From Stereum hirsutum FP-91666 SS1 (lineage: Eukaryota; Basidiomycota; Agaricomycetes; Russulales; Stereaceae): a stretch of DNA of 64,000 nucleotides. A model generated the notes under the pieces. The model ran no database searches. It was not told the origin of the DNA and worked only from the letters and a program-made list of their open reading frames with translations. Positions 21,795 through 32,500 of this stretch are shown in pieces (position 1 is the first letter of the stretch; each line of letters opens with the position of its first letter). Made by a program: the position numbers and the translations under genes. Location: assembly GCF_000264905.1 (NCBI RefSeq), contig NW_006763133.1:1808329-1872328 (forward strand). The letters run 5' to 3'.

Positions 21795-24700
21795 TCATGC
21801 GCCCTTTTCGTGTTTAGACGCCTGAATTTCCTTATTGATATCGTCCGTACACTCCTTGAAGCCCTCCTCACGGTCCAACGCACTCAATCTCTTGACGGCC
21901 ACCCGATCATTCAGACTCATCTTTCTCTCTCTCCGATGATGCAGCCCACTATCTCCATTCCCGTTCCCATTCCCATCCATATCCGTTGGACTCGTCGTAG
22001 GACTTCCATCTGCTTGCGAGGACTGATAGGGAGAACCTGAGGTCCCTGGCTTCGCCATGCGAAGTTTCTGGAGGTCCGCATACGAGTTTTGGTTGCTGCG
22101 CGATCGATGACGGCCAGGTGTGAGGAATCCGTCGTGCGAGGAGGGCAAGAAACCGAGGACGTTATCGTAGTCGCCCGCGTCTTCATCGTCGGACGCGTCG
22201 GGACTGGGTGCACGGCTGATTTCTTGACTTTTCGTGCCACCTCCCCCCCATGCACTCGTACCTCGCGTCGCAGAGTGCGACCATCCGAAGAGTCGCTCGT
22301 CGAGCCAAGTCTGCGGACATGAAGGTAGGCATAAACGCATGTACGACGGAAGTGAAAAATAGAAGAGTCGGAAGGTCAGTAAGAGGTCGTGCGACATTGG
22401 ACGATTGATGCTGTTCGGGAGCAGTCGCGATAGCCGAACAAACGAAGACTCACCATCGGATGGACAAGCAAGTTCCCTTGGGCATCGACAGCGCCCACAC
22501 CGCTCTTCCTGCGCCAGATCCCCGGCGTCCCACTAGACGGCGGCACACTGGCAGAAGGAACGAGCATCCGCCACTGCAACGTTACACGTAAGTACGAGAA
22601 GAAGTGGGGATTTTTGAATGCAGCTCGGAAGCACGAGACTGGGATTACGGCACGAGAGTACGAACCTTGTCGAAGTCCTCGCCGTAAAGTTTCGGACCAA
22701 ATTCGTTGATCACCTCCGCGAGCTCGTTTGACAGGTCCTGCCGCATCTGTTTTAGCCGGTTTAAATATCGCTGTTGGCCTGGAACGACCGCGACGATGAG
22801 CGGCCTCAATGATCTGTTTCGGAACGGTTAGGGTGCACGAGCTTCGATGGCATGTGATAGAAGAACTGACTTGAGCACATCCATGCCGGCCTCGCCGAAC
22901 TTCAGAGCGGCGTAACCGATGAAGGGAAGCACCAGGATGACGATAAAAGGTGTCCAAATTCGCCACTGCATGGGGACATTGGCTTTGATGGCAACTAGAG
23001 TCGCGAGGAAGGCATAGAAAGCGTAGAGGACAGGAGTGACGCCCAATGAGATCAAGACTTTCCATGTCGCGAGTACATCACGGCCGGCAATCTTGACGAC
23101 GGACGCAGCGAGGGCCTCTGAGATACTGTTAAATTGGTACTGCAGATTGCGAGAAAATTCAATTTACCTTTCGCCTTCTTTCTTGAGATAATGGACGCCG
23201 TCAGGAAAATAGGGGCGTTGAGGATGACTCCGGGTAGCGCGAATACCGTCCAAACAATGAGAAGGCCTGTTCTGTAGAGAAGAAGACCCAAAGTCTTCCA
23301 CCCGGCCTTTTGAGCTCGAGGTACCTGCAACGAAGTTAGATGACAATTAATAAATAAATCCACGCGACGTGACACGAACCTGGTGGTCTCGGAGACCCAA
23401 ATCCCGGACAAGACGGTTGTACTTCAGCACTTTCTTTCGTAGGTCTTGTATTTTTGGCTCGTCATGGAAATGCTGATAGCCCTCGAGGAAACGCTTGTTC
23501 AACTCCACAACTTGACCGAGTGTCAGATGTTGTGATGGTGTCTTGTATAATCGCCGAGCTGCTTGGATGACCTGAACACCGTTTAGCTATAAGGTCGTGT
23601 GCATGAATTCATATATGAAAGGCTGACCATAAGCGTGTCGTAATCGGGCGCACGGACTGTGACCGTTTTCAACCCATCGTAGACAAGATTCAACAGTTTC
23701 CCCACAGCCTCTCTCTTCTCCGGTCCACCCTGCTTGAACATTTCAACGAGTTCTTGAGGGACATCCATGGCTGAACCAAACTCGACGACTGCCCGGGACC
23801 GGAAGCGGTGGGCGTGGAAGTATGAAAGACCGACCGGGACAATCTTAACCTTGACATTTGGGTCATTAGCCATAGCTCCAAGGGCCATGAGAGACACGCC
23901 GGCCTTCAAGGGGAGGAGGTCTGTTCGGTCATGACTACCACCTGTACAGATCATTTAGAGTGTGTGAGCGGGCTTGTCTGTGCAGACGCATCTAGACCGA
24001 CGTACCCTCGGGGAATATGCCAATACAACCGTTGGTGGTGAGAGCATGGTAAACGTACTGGTACATCTCCTTCTGGTCCACGAAGGGTAGACGCTTGAAG
24101 TCCAGACCGGTCGCGCCCTCCTGCTCTTTCAGCTCGGCCAACTTCTCCCTAATCTTTGTCGTCTTCTTGCCACTGTCACCACCAAACTCTTTCTTAATGC
24201 GCATCTCCGTGTCCGAAATAACCTCCGTCACTTCCGCTACCGGGGAGCCGACGGCTTTCGAGAGCATGATTTGCATTTTGGGGGTAAACTCGGAGGTGAA
24301 TTTCGTGCCATCCCCAAGGACAAGACATGGGTCGTCTGGGGAAAGGTAAACTTTGCCAGTGCCAGGCTTCGCATCGTCCGCGGCACGAGCAACAGGGACT
24401 GTAGAATCGAATGAGCAGACACCGACGTATGCAATCCTAAACACACGCACTGCTTGACATGAGACCGGCAAAAAAGCCAATTGCTTTGCGTTTCATACTT
24501 TTGGCAGCGATGAGGAACTGGACTTTCCTGCGTGTTTCCTTATGGACTTGCAGCATCAAAAGTAGAGGGTCAAGGAACTGGGTAGAAATGGCATATTAGA
24601 CGAACACTTTCACTTTGGCGAGACATCGACTCTACCTGATTGTGATGCGGAGCAGCGACGAGAATAACGGGTCCATCTCGTGGAATGTTGAAAGCGCCTC

Positions 24701-24809
24701 TTGGCCGAACCTCTCTGAAGAAGACATTAACGACAGTGCGCCAGAAGATGAGGGCCGAGTCGTAGACCAAGTCAGAAGACAAGGAGAGACCGTTGTCCGA
24801 AGCAGGCAT
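21795..24809 (-). CDS. GPT2: Glycerol-3-phosphate/dihydroxyacetone-phosphate acyltransferase
   Basis: Starts at ATG 24809 (MPASDNGLSLSSDLVYDSAL), ends near 21795. The HX4D acyltransferase motif is split by an intron (HHNQ|FLDP), and the second motif is FPEGGSHDRTDLLPLKAG. Between them lies the long insertion typical of fungal Gpt2/Sct1 (LSPDDPCLVLGDGTKFTSEF). Downstream: a hydrophobic block near LLLYRTGLLIVWTVFALPGV, further membrane helices (SLGVTPVLYAFYAFLATLVA, TPFIVILVLPFIGYAALKFG) and a long charged Ser/Gly-rich C-terminal tail, probably cytosolic and phosphorylated. It catalyses the first step of phospholipid and triacylglycerol synthesis in the ER membrane. The symbol denotes the Gpt2/Sct1 family; I cannot separate the two yeast paralogs. 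Confidence 0.93.
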
Positions 24810-25143
24810 GATTTATGGCACGGCAGGGAAAAGAGCGCGAGCAATCTCAGATGATGGTCATGAAGGAACACGCAGACGGCAAACGTAGCCTCCAGCCAAA
24901 CACACGCCTCCCGCTGCGTCATACCTTGCCCTCTCGCCACCCCGCACGTCCCCCACATTGTCCTTGTCGCCATCCACAGCGACCACAACACACTCCTTGC
25001 GAGTGCTGGTCATCATTAAGGCGAATCGTACGGCCTGCTCGCTTCGCTCAGCTCTAACTCTAACGTATCCTAATCATGACGTCGTTCATTCATCCTTTAG
25101 ACAGGACGGCGCCCTGTTAATAACTTGATAAATATCCACTGCG
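24810..25143. promoter_or_regulatory. Divergent promoter region, acyltransferase / inositol 5-phosphatase
   Basis: 334 bp between the two start codons. Contains a pyrimidine/CA-rich stretch (24890-25000). No sure TATA box or inositol/choline-responsive element was identified by eye. Confidence 0.45.
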
Positions 25144-26831
25144 ATGCCTGTCCAGTCTAGTGAAGACAGACTGCTTGTACAGGTTGCGTCTTATAATACA
25201 GCCCTCCAGGGCAACGACGGTCTGCCACAGAATCTTGTAGACTGGCTCTCGCCAGCCTTCGAAGTATCTAACTTCCTGGCTCGCGACCGTGCTCCTGATA
25301 TCGTCGCTGTTGGTTTCCAAGAACTTCTTCCCCTTCATCAAGGCTGTTTGTGGCATTATTCTGTATAAACTCTTGATCTGTAACTGACTAGCTGCTTCGA
25401 AACACTAGTGTCTGGCTTGTCGCGTCCGGTCATCGAGAACAGGAACTCTCTTATCCTTTCTCAAATAGAGGAACACGCTACTAATAAGGAACGATATACC
25501 CTTGTCGCCAAAGTCGTCAATGTCGGCGTCGCATTACTGGTTTATGCGAAGGACACGGGTGTGGGGCGTAAAGTGCGCGATGTACAGACCAAGTGGACCG
25601 GATGTGGCCCAGGATGGATGGGCAACAAGGGTGGTGTTGGGGTTCGCTTTACTGTCGAAGGAGAGCAAGGTGGCGCGGGCGAGATATTCACGTTCGTATA
25701 TTGTCTCGTCCCAGTCCGAATCGGCACTGATTTTGTCCCAGATTCGTATGTGCGCATTTGAACGCACACGAGCCGAAGCTCGCCCAACGCATAGCAGACT
25801 TCCATCACATAGTCGGCTCCCTGCTCTTCGACCCCATTCCGTCATCATCCTCACACGCACCCACAACTATGTACTCCACATCCCACCTCTTCTTCCTAGG
25901 CGACCTCAATTTCCGTCTCTCCCTTCCCGCAACGCATGCCCTTTCCGGTCCCAGCAAACGTCTTGACCTCGCAGCCGCACTTGACTCGTCTCAAGGCCGC
26001 GAAGAGCTTAAAGAGTACGATCAGCTGTTAATAGAACGACGCAAGAACCACGTGTTCCAAGGCTTTCGTGAAGGCGAGTTCTGGCAGTTCAAGTGTACGT
26101 ATAAATACAGCCTGGGAGAGGTAGATCGATATAGGTCCGTGTTGTTTCTTCCTCTCTTTCATTGTAGCGTAAGCGCGCAGCCCTGAGCGTATCGTTTACA
26201 CGTTGCTTTTGCCTCTGCCTCCTATGTTTCAGTACGAAGCGCACGCCTTCTTGGACCGATAGAGTGTTGTATACCACATATACTGATTCTCCCCGGACAC
26301 CGGAGAAAACGGATATTACGAACGTTCTCTACACCTCGATCCCATTCTACACGACCTCTGACCATGTAAGGCATTTCCTCATCCCACCTTGAATCCCAAA
26401 CCAACAACTTTCCTCGATCTATCATTCTTTCCGCACCTTCCCCTTCCTCCCTCTCGCAACCTTATTGCGAGCCTCAACATTAACCTTCAATCTCCGCTAA
26501 ACTAAACATACCTCTCATCTCACTTCACCTCACCTCACTGCAACAGAAACCAATCGTCTGCATGCTCCTCCTCCCTGCACCACCCTCGACGCCTCACACA
26601 TCAATTCCCCTCCTCCAACTCCCACCAAGCTACACGCCCACACCCGTCTCATATCCCAACCTCAAGCGTTACACCGGCCGTGTCCTAGATAGGGTCGTCG
26701 GCCTCGTCTGGTATTTGTTCGTCCTCATCGGCGCGGGCAATGCTGCGTTCGGGGTGGGCAATTTTGTGCTTGGGCTGGGGGCGTGGACGTGGTGGCAGGG
26801 AAGGGCACCGACGTTGTCAGGAGATGTGTGA
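25144..26831 (+). CDS. Inositol-polyphosphate 5-phosphatase with C-terminal membrane anchor
   Basis: Starts at ATG 25144 (MPVQSSEDRLLVQVASYNTA), ends TGA 26829-26831. Catalytic motifs in order: VAVGFQELLPL (metal-binding Glu), GPGWMGNKGGVGVRF, FTFVCAHLNAHE, FFLGDLNFRL, PSWTDRVLY and TSDH with KPIVC after an intron at the His-Lys junction. The enzyme removes the 5-phosphate from PI(4,5)P2 or soluble inositol phosphates. A C-terminal hydrophobic helix (GLVWYLFVLIGAGNAAFGVG) followed by a short tail suggests a tail anchor, as in yeast Inp54 on the ER. No SAC domain, so not a full synaptojanin. About six introns. Confidence 0.92.
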
Positions 26832-27884
26832 GGGCTTGGTGGACAGACGAGTTCTGTCATTCCATGCTCATTTTTGAGATTGGGGTAGATGCGGTGCCTC
26901 TTCGATGACCCTTATTATTACTTGGAGTTTTTTTTTTTGTTAATTTTAACTTACCGCACGATCAACGGCAGCCTTGTTGGCAGTATGTGATCGCTCCATT
27001 GCTACAAGGTCGTTATTCAGCACGACTCACCGTCAGTGACGGCTCGTGTGCAGCTGCGTGCCGGACGATTATGCTTGTACGTGGCCTTTCAGTCATTTTC
27101 AAAATGGGACGCAAGTGTAGTGTGTACGTTGCTCTTTATGACTTTTTATGGACCTTCTGTCTTTCAGCCAGACCTTTCTATATACCTGCTCTTGTACGTG
27201 TGCAACCATGTACAACACATCTCACCCGCCGCCTCCATAATGGTAATAAATGGCCCCATTCAATGGGGACATATTCGATGCAGCTCTACATTACCCTCAC
27301 CATGAAAACAATGCCAGAAGAAACAATAGAAAATTTATGGAAAACTAAACGAGTGAAGGATTGGTCCGGAACATATAACGCACAGGTAAACCCGTCGAGG
27401 CATTGTGCGTGTACAAGGATGATATGCGTATGTACTCGTACGGTTCCGGATGAAGTAGAAGGACAGGCACACAGAAAGATAGAAAGACAGACGGACAACA
27501 GAAGAAGATGCGTATGCGTACGAGTTATGCGAAATGAGGAATACTGTAAGAGTAAAGGGGCATCTGACGCACGATGGAGACCGTCCTAATATGTGCGTGC
27601 AGGTCTACTTGTACATGTATTTTTATAGTACAAGAAATCCTAATCTAATAAAATAAAAGTGAAGTGAAACCCGCGGGCAAAAACAGGTTTATGTGCGCGA
27701 TGCACACGAGAAATGCGAGGACGCCTCATCAACAGCCCAAACACCAACCATGCCACCCAAGAAAACAAAGCCTACAATCCACACCTAACCCACATGAAGT
27801 AAGTAAAATCACCGGGTTGAAGCGGCGGTGGCCAAGAAGACAACGACGATAAGGAAGACAAAAAACAGTGATACTCCCTCCAAC
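26832..27884. other. Intergenic, no gene seen
   Basis: Convergent 3' flanks of the phosphatase and the MFS transporter. The 200-codon plus frame at 26987-27589 is not protein-like. A/T content is higher than in the neighbours. Possible 3' UTRs. Confidence 0.5.
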
Positions 27885-30800
27885 TCACATCCTCACCACG
27901 CTCCCCTCCCCAACAATCTCCACATCTGCATTACGTCCCCCACTCCTCTCAGCCCCCGCATCTACATCATCAACAACAATTTCTGGGATCACCGCTCGTG
28001 CTCCACCAGGAACTTCCTCCTCTTCGTCTTCCTCAGGTATATCTTCCAAGTCCTCAAGCCCAGGCGGTGGCGGTAACCGCACGCAGAGCAGCATGATAAA
28101 GCTGATGCAGGTCAGAAGGAGACCGGCATAGAGATACGCTTGCGGGAAAGTGGCCACGGTCCAAATGTATATGTAGCCGAACATGGCGGGGCCAATGATA
28201 GCCGAGCTGTAAGCCCAGAGCAGCACAAATCGCATTAGTATCAATAATGCGCGACCAGCGGATACCCAAAACAGGGTGTAGAAAGGATAAGAACACACCA
28301 AAGCGCACTGACGATACTCAACCCGCCGTACAACCTCCCCGTCTCTGTCCCTCCTCTCTTCCTATAAAACTCCAACGCAAGACTCTGCACCGTTGGGCTG
28401 AACCCTGCCCCAAGACTTCCCAATGCTGACAATGCCAAAAAGCCGACGGCGCCAAATAACGGTAGTCCCAGGTACACCACGATTTCAATGAAAATGGAGA
28501 GGCGGGCGATGGTCAAGTCGAATCTGGTCGTAGCGTGGGTGTGGTGCGGGTGATCGTGGTCTTCGACTGAGCGGGTGAGGGCAATGGTACGGGTGCGGGA
28601 GGTGGATTGGGATCGGGACGTGCGGGAGATAGAGCGGGTGGCGGATGGTCGGGAGGTGTTGTTGAGGGGTTCAGAGGGATCAAGAGGGAGTTGGATGGAG
28701 GGTGGTTTAGGTTTGAAGTACTTGATGATGACTATGAGTAGGATTTGTTTAGACTTCGTCGCGTATGTAAATAAATAGAGTAGACATACACGGGAGGACG
28801 ACACTCAAGAAGACGGCTCTTGATATAGCGACGGTACTAAGGAAGTATCCAAGCTTGGAAAAAAAGATGTTAGTCAAAGTGACAAGTCGTCAGCTTGGAA
28901 AAGTTCGGGAGAGGTTTACCATCTCGGTAGACCAGCTAAATTGGGCTGAAGCATACTGAAACGTCGTCTGAGCAGAACCCTATAGACAAATATCATAAGA
29001 AATGGCGAACATATATGAAAAGGAGCTGGAACTAACCAGGAGCATGACGGTAGCCCCATACGCAATGGCCGTAAAAGTCAAGCTCCAGTCCCATTTACCC
29101 TTCCTCAGCCACCGAGAGCTTGCGGTGCCCGTACTGTCGACGTGTACAGGAGCCAAGATGGCCAAAGGCGACAAGAATCCGAACAGCCTCTTCACCCGCG
29201 CGAACCAGCCTACCTCTCGCCGTTGGGTTTTGGTCTCCTCCATGTACTTTTGCCGCGATAGCGCCATCTGCGCAGGGAACAGAGACTCGGGTACAACGAG
29301 CAAGTTGAGGAAAAGAGTGATAAGGTGAACTATGGCGCCGATGTAGAATACGGACATGATATTGCCTGTGGCACGGATGATGATGGAGCCGAGGGTGGGA
29401 CCGAGGGTCATGCCTATAAAGAGCATGCCGAGGAAGCGAGAGAAAGTATGCGAGCTAAACAAAAAAAGAAAGACTAAAATCAGTCATGGATGTAGCTCAA
29501 TCAACGATTAGCTTAGTACCGAGTGGCAGTCGTAGAACAGTCGGCAAGGTATGCATGGATTGTAGCAACGCTAGTCGGCTGGCCTGTGTAATTTATTAGC
29601 CGTAGGAAGAGCATTCGACGGCGGATACAAGAAACAAACCTCCGAATAGGCCTTCGACGAAAGAGCCTAACAAGAGTGTATTATAACCACCCGGGATGCG
29701 GTCGGGGAAGTGTGTCACAGCAAGAAAGTTCAAATCCTGGAAGAAGAGGCCAAAGAGAGCAAAACATATGACGAAAGTGCGACCGCGGCGGTCAGAAAGC
29801 TAGATGGGGCAAACGGTCGAGGTATCAGCGCCCCGTTGTCAATCATATGTCGAAGGGGAAATGGAAGCTGGTCACTGACTGATCCCCAGAAACCAGTGGT
29901 GAAACAGCTAAGAATGCCAGTACTATCACTCCAGCAGTGTTCGGTAACGAATTCGCAAAAATATTCCCTACACTTTATATTGAGCTCTGAATAGACGAGA
30001 TTTGGTACGGACGCTGGCAAACATCCACGCTACCTGTCTCCGAGATTTAAACCAGTCGAAAGTGAGGCCTGTCGTTGAGCGGAACGTTTCCGGTGGTTTT
30101 GAGGGGTGTTCGGTAATTTCTCCGCACATTGGTCACGACGAAGTCACTATGCCGAGGCTTCGGCATTTTCAACCCCGCTGAAAGCGGTGCTAAACGTGTG
30201 GCTCTGCCACGCCCTGGAGGGGTGTTCGGTATGTGCGGAGATTGAATATCTGCCTATTTTGGCAAGCGTGACTTCGATGTCTCGCTCGACGAGGACGACG
30301 TTCTGCCACTCAACAACGACGATGGATCTGTGCCCCGGAGAAATTGGTAGGCGGTATAAATGACCCATCACGACTCGTCATGATTTACTCACACAAATCG
30401 GAACCGATCTATCAACACAAGAGGAGAATCAGATTTAAACGCCATTTACCGAAGTGGTATTCCTCAAACCACTTTTCCTCCTGTGCCCGTTGCAGCTTCT
30501 GGATTTTTTTGTGGCCTCTATGAAGCTACATCAATGACCTAAAAAAAATTGAAGAGAAACGAGTTGGTATCGGCTGCTCTGTGAGCTATTACCGAACACC
30601 CCTAGATTACCGAACACTATTTTAGTGATAGTAGTGGTGGACATCCAAGCAAGGACCTTCGCCACACCGGCCTGAACCGTGGGATCGGAGGCACAGACGA
30701 TAGGGTGGTCCACGGAGAATTCGGTCTCATTCGTTTTGACCGGAAGAAGAGTTGCGATAGTGAAGTCACTGCGCTCTGATGATGCAACGAAAGCACGAGG

Positions 30801-31350
30801 AGTATCCACTTTGATGGAGTATGGGACTATGGACAGGGCCATTTTCTCTGAGTCCCAGTCAGGACTGTGGTCACGATTGCGTTTGTAGGTATCGCAAACA
30901 ATACCGGTCACGACGGCTATTTTTGGCGTTAGAGTCGAGCCGGTCGCAATGGCAGTGAAAGGTATGGAGAGGATATACCTGGACGTTAAAAAATCAGAAT
31001 AAATGACTGATTATATGGAGATAGCGGGAGGCCGCGGAAAGGTGTACAGACCACCAAGGAGTCGCACGTTTCCACCAGGGCAAGCGTTTCCTCTGCTCGC
31101 GCTGTTCGTCGAGAACAGCATCATGGTCGTCTTCTTCATCGTCACCGTCTACCTCGAAGACGATCTCTTCTGTCTGGTGGACATGAGGACGGTGGTGAAT
31201 AAAGTCGTCAATAATTTCGGCATTATCCTCGAGGATGGGGCCGTCTGGGAGCATGTCCGGAGTGGGAAAATAGACGGGCGACGGACTGCGAGTCCTCGCG
31301 CGCGACTGAGACCGCGACGAGCGGCGGATGGGGGACGTTGGGCCCGACAT
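27885..31350 (-). CDS. MFS transporter (TetA/HIAT1-like), disrupted by a 709-bp element
   Basis: Starts at ATG 31350 (MSGPTSPIRRSSRSQSRART) and ends at TGA 27885. A cytosolic Ser/Arg-rich and acidic N-terminus is followed by helices and the loop ending DPTVQAGVAKVLAWMST, then TGILSCFTTGFWGSVSDQ with the MFS signature SDRRGRTFVI,  PGGYNTLLLGSFVEGLFGG, SSHTFSRFLGMLFIGMTLGP, a central cytosolic loop, and the C-terminal half (TRFDLTIARLSIFIEIVVYL, RLYGGLSIVSALCSAIIGP). The tail is acidic. Related fungal proteins are annotated as tetracycline-resistance-like drug:proton antiporters; substrate unknown. A TA-flanked transposable element at 29923-30631 lies inside the exon encoding MSTTTGILS; unless spliced out it destroys the protein. 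Shares a 196-bp intergenic region with the GMF gene. Confidence 0.85.
29923..30631. mobile_element. MITE-like element with TA target duplication, Tc1/mariner type
   Basis: Terminal inverted repeats: the left end reads CTATCACTCCAGCAGTGTTC and the reverse complement of the right end CTATCACTAAAATAGTGTTC, both continuing GGTAA (21 of 25 positions agree). It is flanked by TA on both sides (29921-29922 and 30632-30633). The core GTGTTCGGTA occurs five times within the element (near 29937, 30106 and 30222 forward; 30592 and 30607 reverse). No transposase frame. The interior folds back on itself. TA duplication with no coding capacity points to a non-autonomous Tc1/mariner-class MITE. Confidence 0.8.
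30070..30320. repeat. Internal fold-back palindrome of the element
   Basis: Imperfect inverted arms: GTCGTTGAGCGGAACG (from about 30071) pairs with CGTTCTGCCACTCAACAACGAC (about 30299); CGAAGTCACTATGCC pairs with GGCAAGCGTGACTTCG; TCTCCGCACAT pairs with ATGTGCGGAGA. Two small perfect hairpins sit inside (GCCGAGGCTTCGGC and CCGCTGAAAGCGG). Confidence 0.65.
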
Positions 31351-31546
31351 TGTAGTTGTGGAAAGAGCGGTTGAAGGTGTGCGGCGCAGCTCGCGCTGTA
31401 ATTGAGTGGATATATCCCATGGGCAGCCATTCTACGCGTGCCGAGTGGAGGTTCCTCGTCATCGCGATTGCAAAGCGGAAAGATTAGTCGCCCCTGTCCG
31501 ATCACTGCGCCCGCTTATCTTATCTCCCCTCACTTACACAACCACC
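31351..31546. promoter_or_regulatory. Divergent intergenic region MFS transporter / GMF
   Basis: 196 bp between divergent ATGs; no distinct box recognised. Confidence 0.4.
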
Positions 31547-32180
31547 ATGGTCTGCATCCTTCACCCCACCACTTCTTCATCGATTTCACTCAATATTACC
31601 CTCACAGTCTCACACCGTCGACATCCCGGATGAGCTCAAGACATCGCTTCGAAAGTTCAGATTTGCTCGCCGAAATGCAGGCAGTGCTGCCTTAGTCGTC
31701 AAGATCAATAAGCAGAAGCTCATCATGGAAGAGGTCGAGCAGTTCGACAACATCTCCCTCGAAGACCTCGCCGAAGGTCTCTACTTCGCTGCATCACTTA
31801 CTCGAACTATCGCTCATGCGATCTGCACTTAGAGCTTCCAGAGAACTCGCCCCGATATGTCGTTCTCTCATATGAGCTCCATCACTCTGACGGCCGCAAG
31901 TCCTTCCCCCTCGTACTCGTCAACTGGTCTCCAACTACGAGCGAAACCGGCATGCTTACGCTCCATGCAAGTGCTCTATTGGAGTTTCAAACTGTTGTGT
32001 GTATCGTTTCTTCATTTCATCGTCTTTCCTTCCATCGATGGCCAAAATATACGCTGATCACAATCAATATCCCATTTCTCATCATATCCCCAGGCGGACG
32101 TCAGCAAGGTTCTCGAAGTACGTGAAGGTGCAGAGGGCCTCACGAAGGAGATACTTGACACCAAGTTTGGTGCAACGTGA
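31547..32180 (+). CDS. GMF1: Glia maturation factor (ADF/cofilin superfamily)
   Basis: The first coding exon is only the ATG (31547-31549), followed by a GT-AG intron; exon 2 then gives SHTVDIPDELKTSLRKFRFA. The ADF-H fold continues through AALVVKINKQKLIMEEVEQF, ELPENSPRYVVLSYELHHSD, SFPLVLVNWSPTTSETGMLT and ADVSKVLEVREGAEGLTKEI to TGA 32178-32180, about 140 residues, the usual GMF length. GMF binds Arp2/3 rather than actin, debranches actin networks and acts at cortical actin patches. Four exons with short introns. Confidence 0.93.
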
Positions 32181-32500
32181 TCGTATGATGAATGTCAACA
32201 ACGCTGGATCTGGTCGGTGTATAAATAGCTGTAGTATATGGCCTATGCGGAACAAGGGAGGAATAATCAAGGAAATTGACGTAGTAGCACCGATGGAGAA
32301 TGCACATTCGCTTCCTAGTCAGCAGTGCTTGTGGCGGGGACTAGTAAGGTACTCGATCGCTGGCAGAGCAGGAGGATCAGCCAATCCAATCTTCTCAGTT
32401 CCGACCCATTTGAGCTAGACACGATGCTCGGTCCAACTTCGAAGCATTATGATTAATAGTCGACAAGTTAGTACTTTGCATCCACAACATTTCAGAACAC

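Noticed and set aside
26987..27589. 200-codon plus-strand ORF downstream of the 5-phosphatase
   Set aside because: Cys/Arg-rich random-looking sequence in a convergent 3' flank; no family match recognised.
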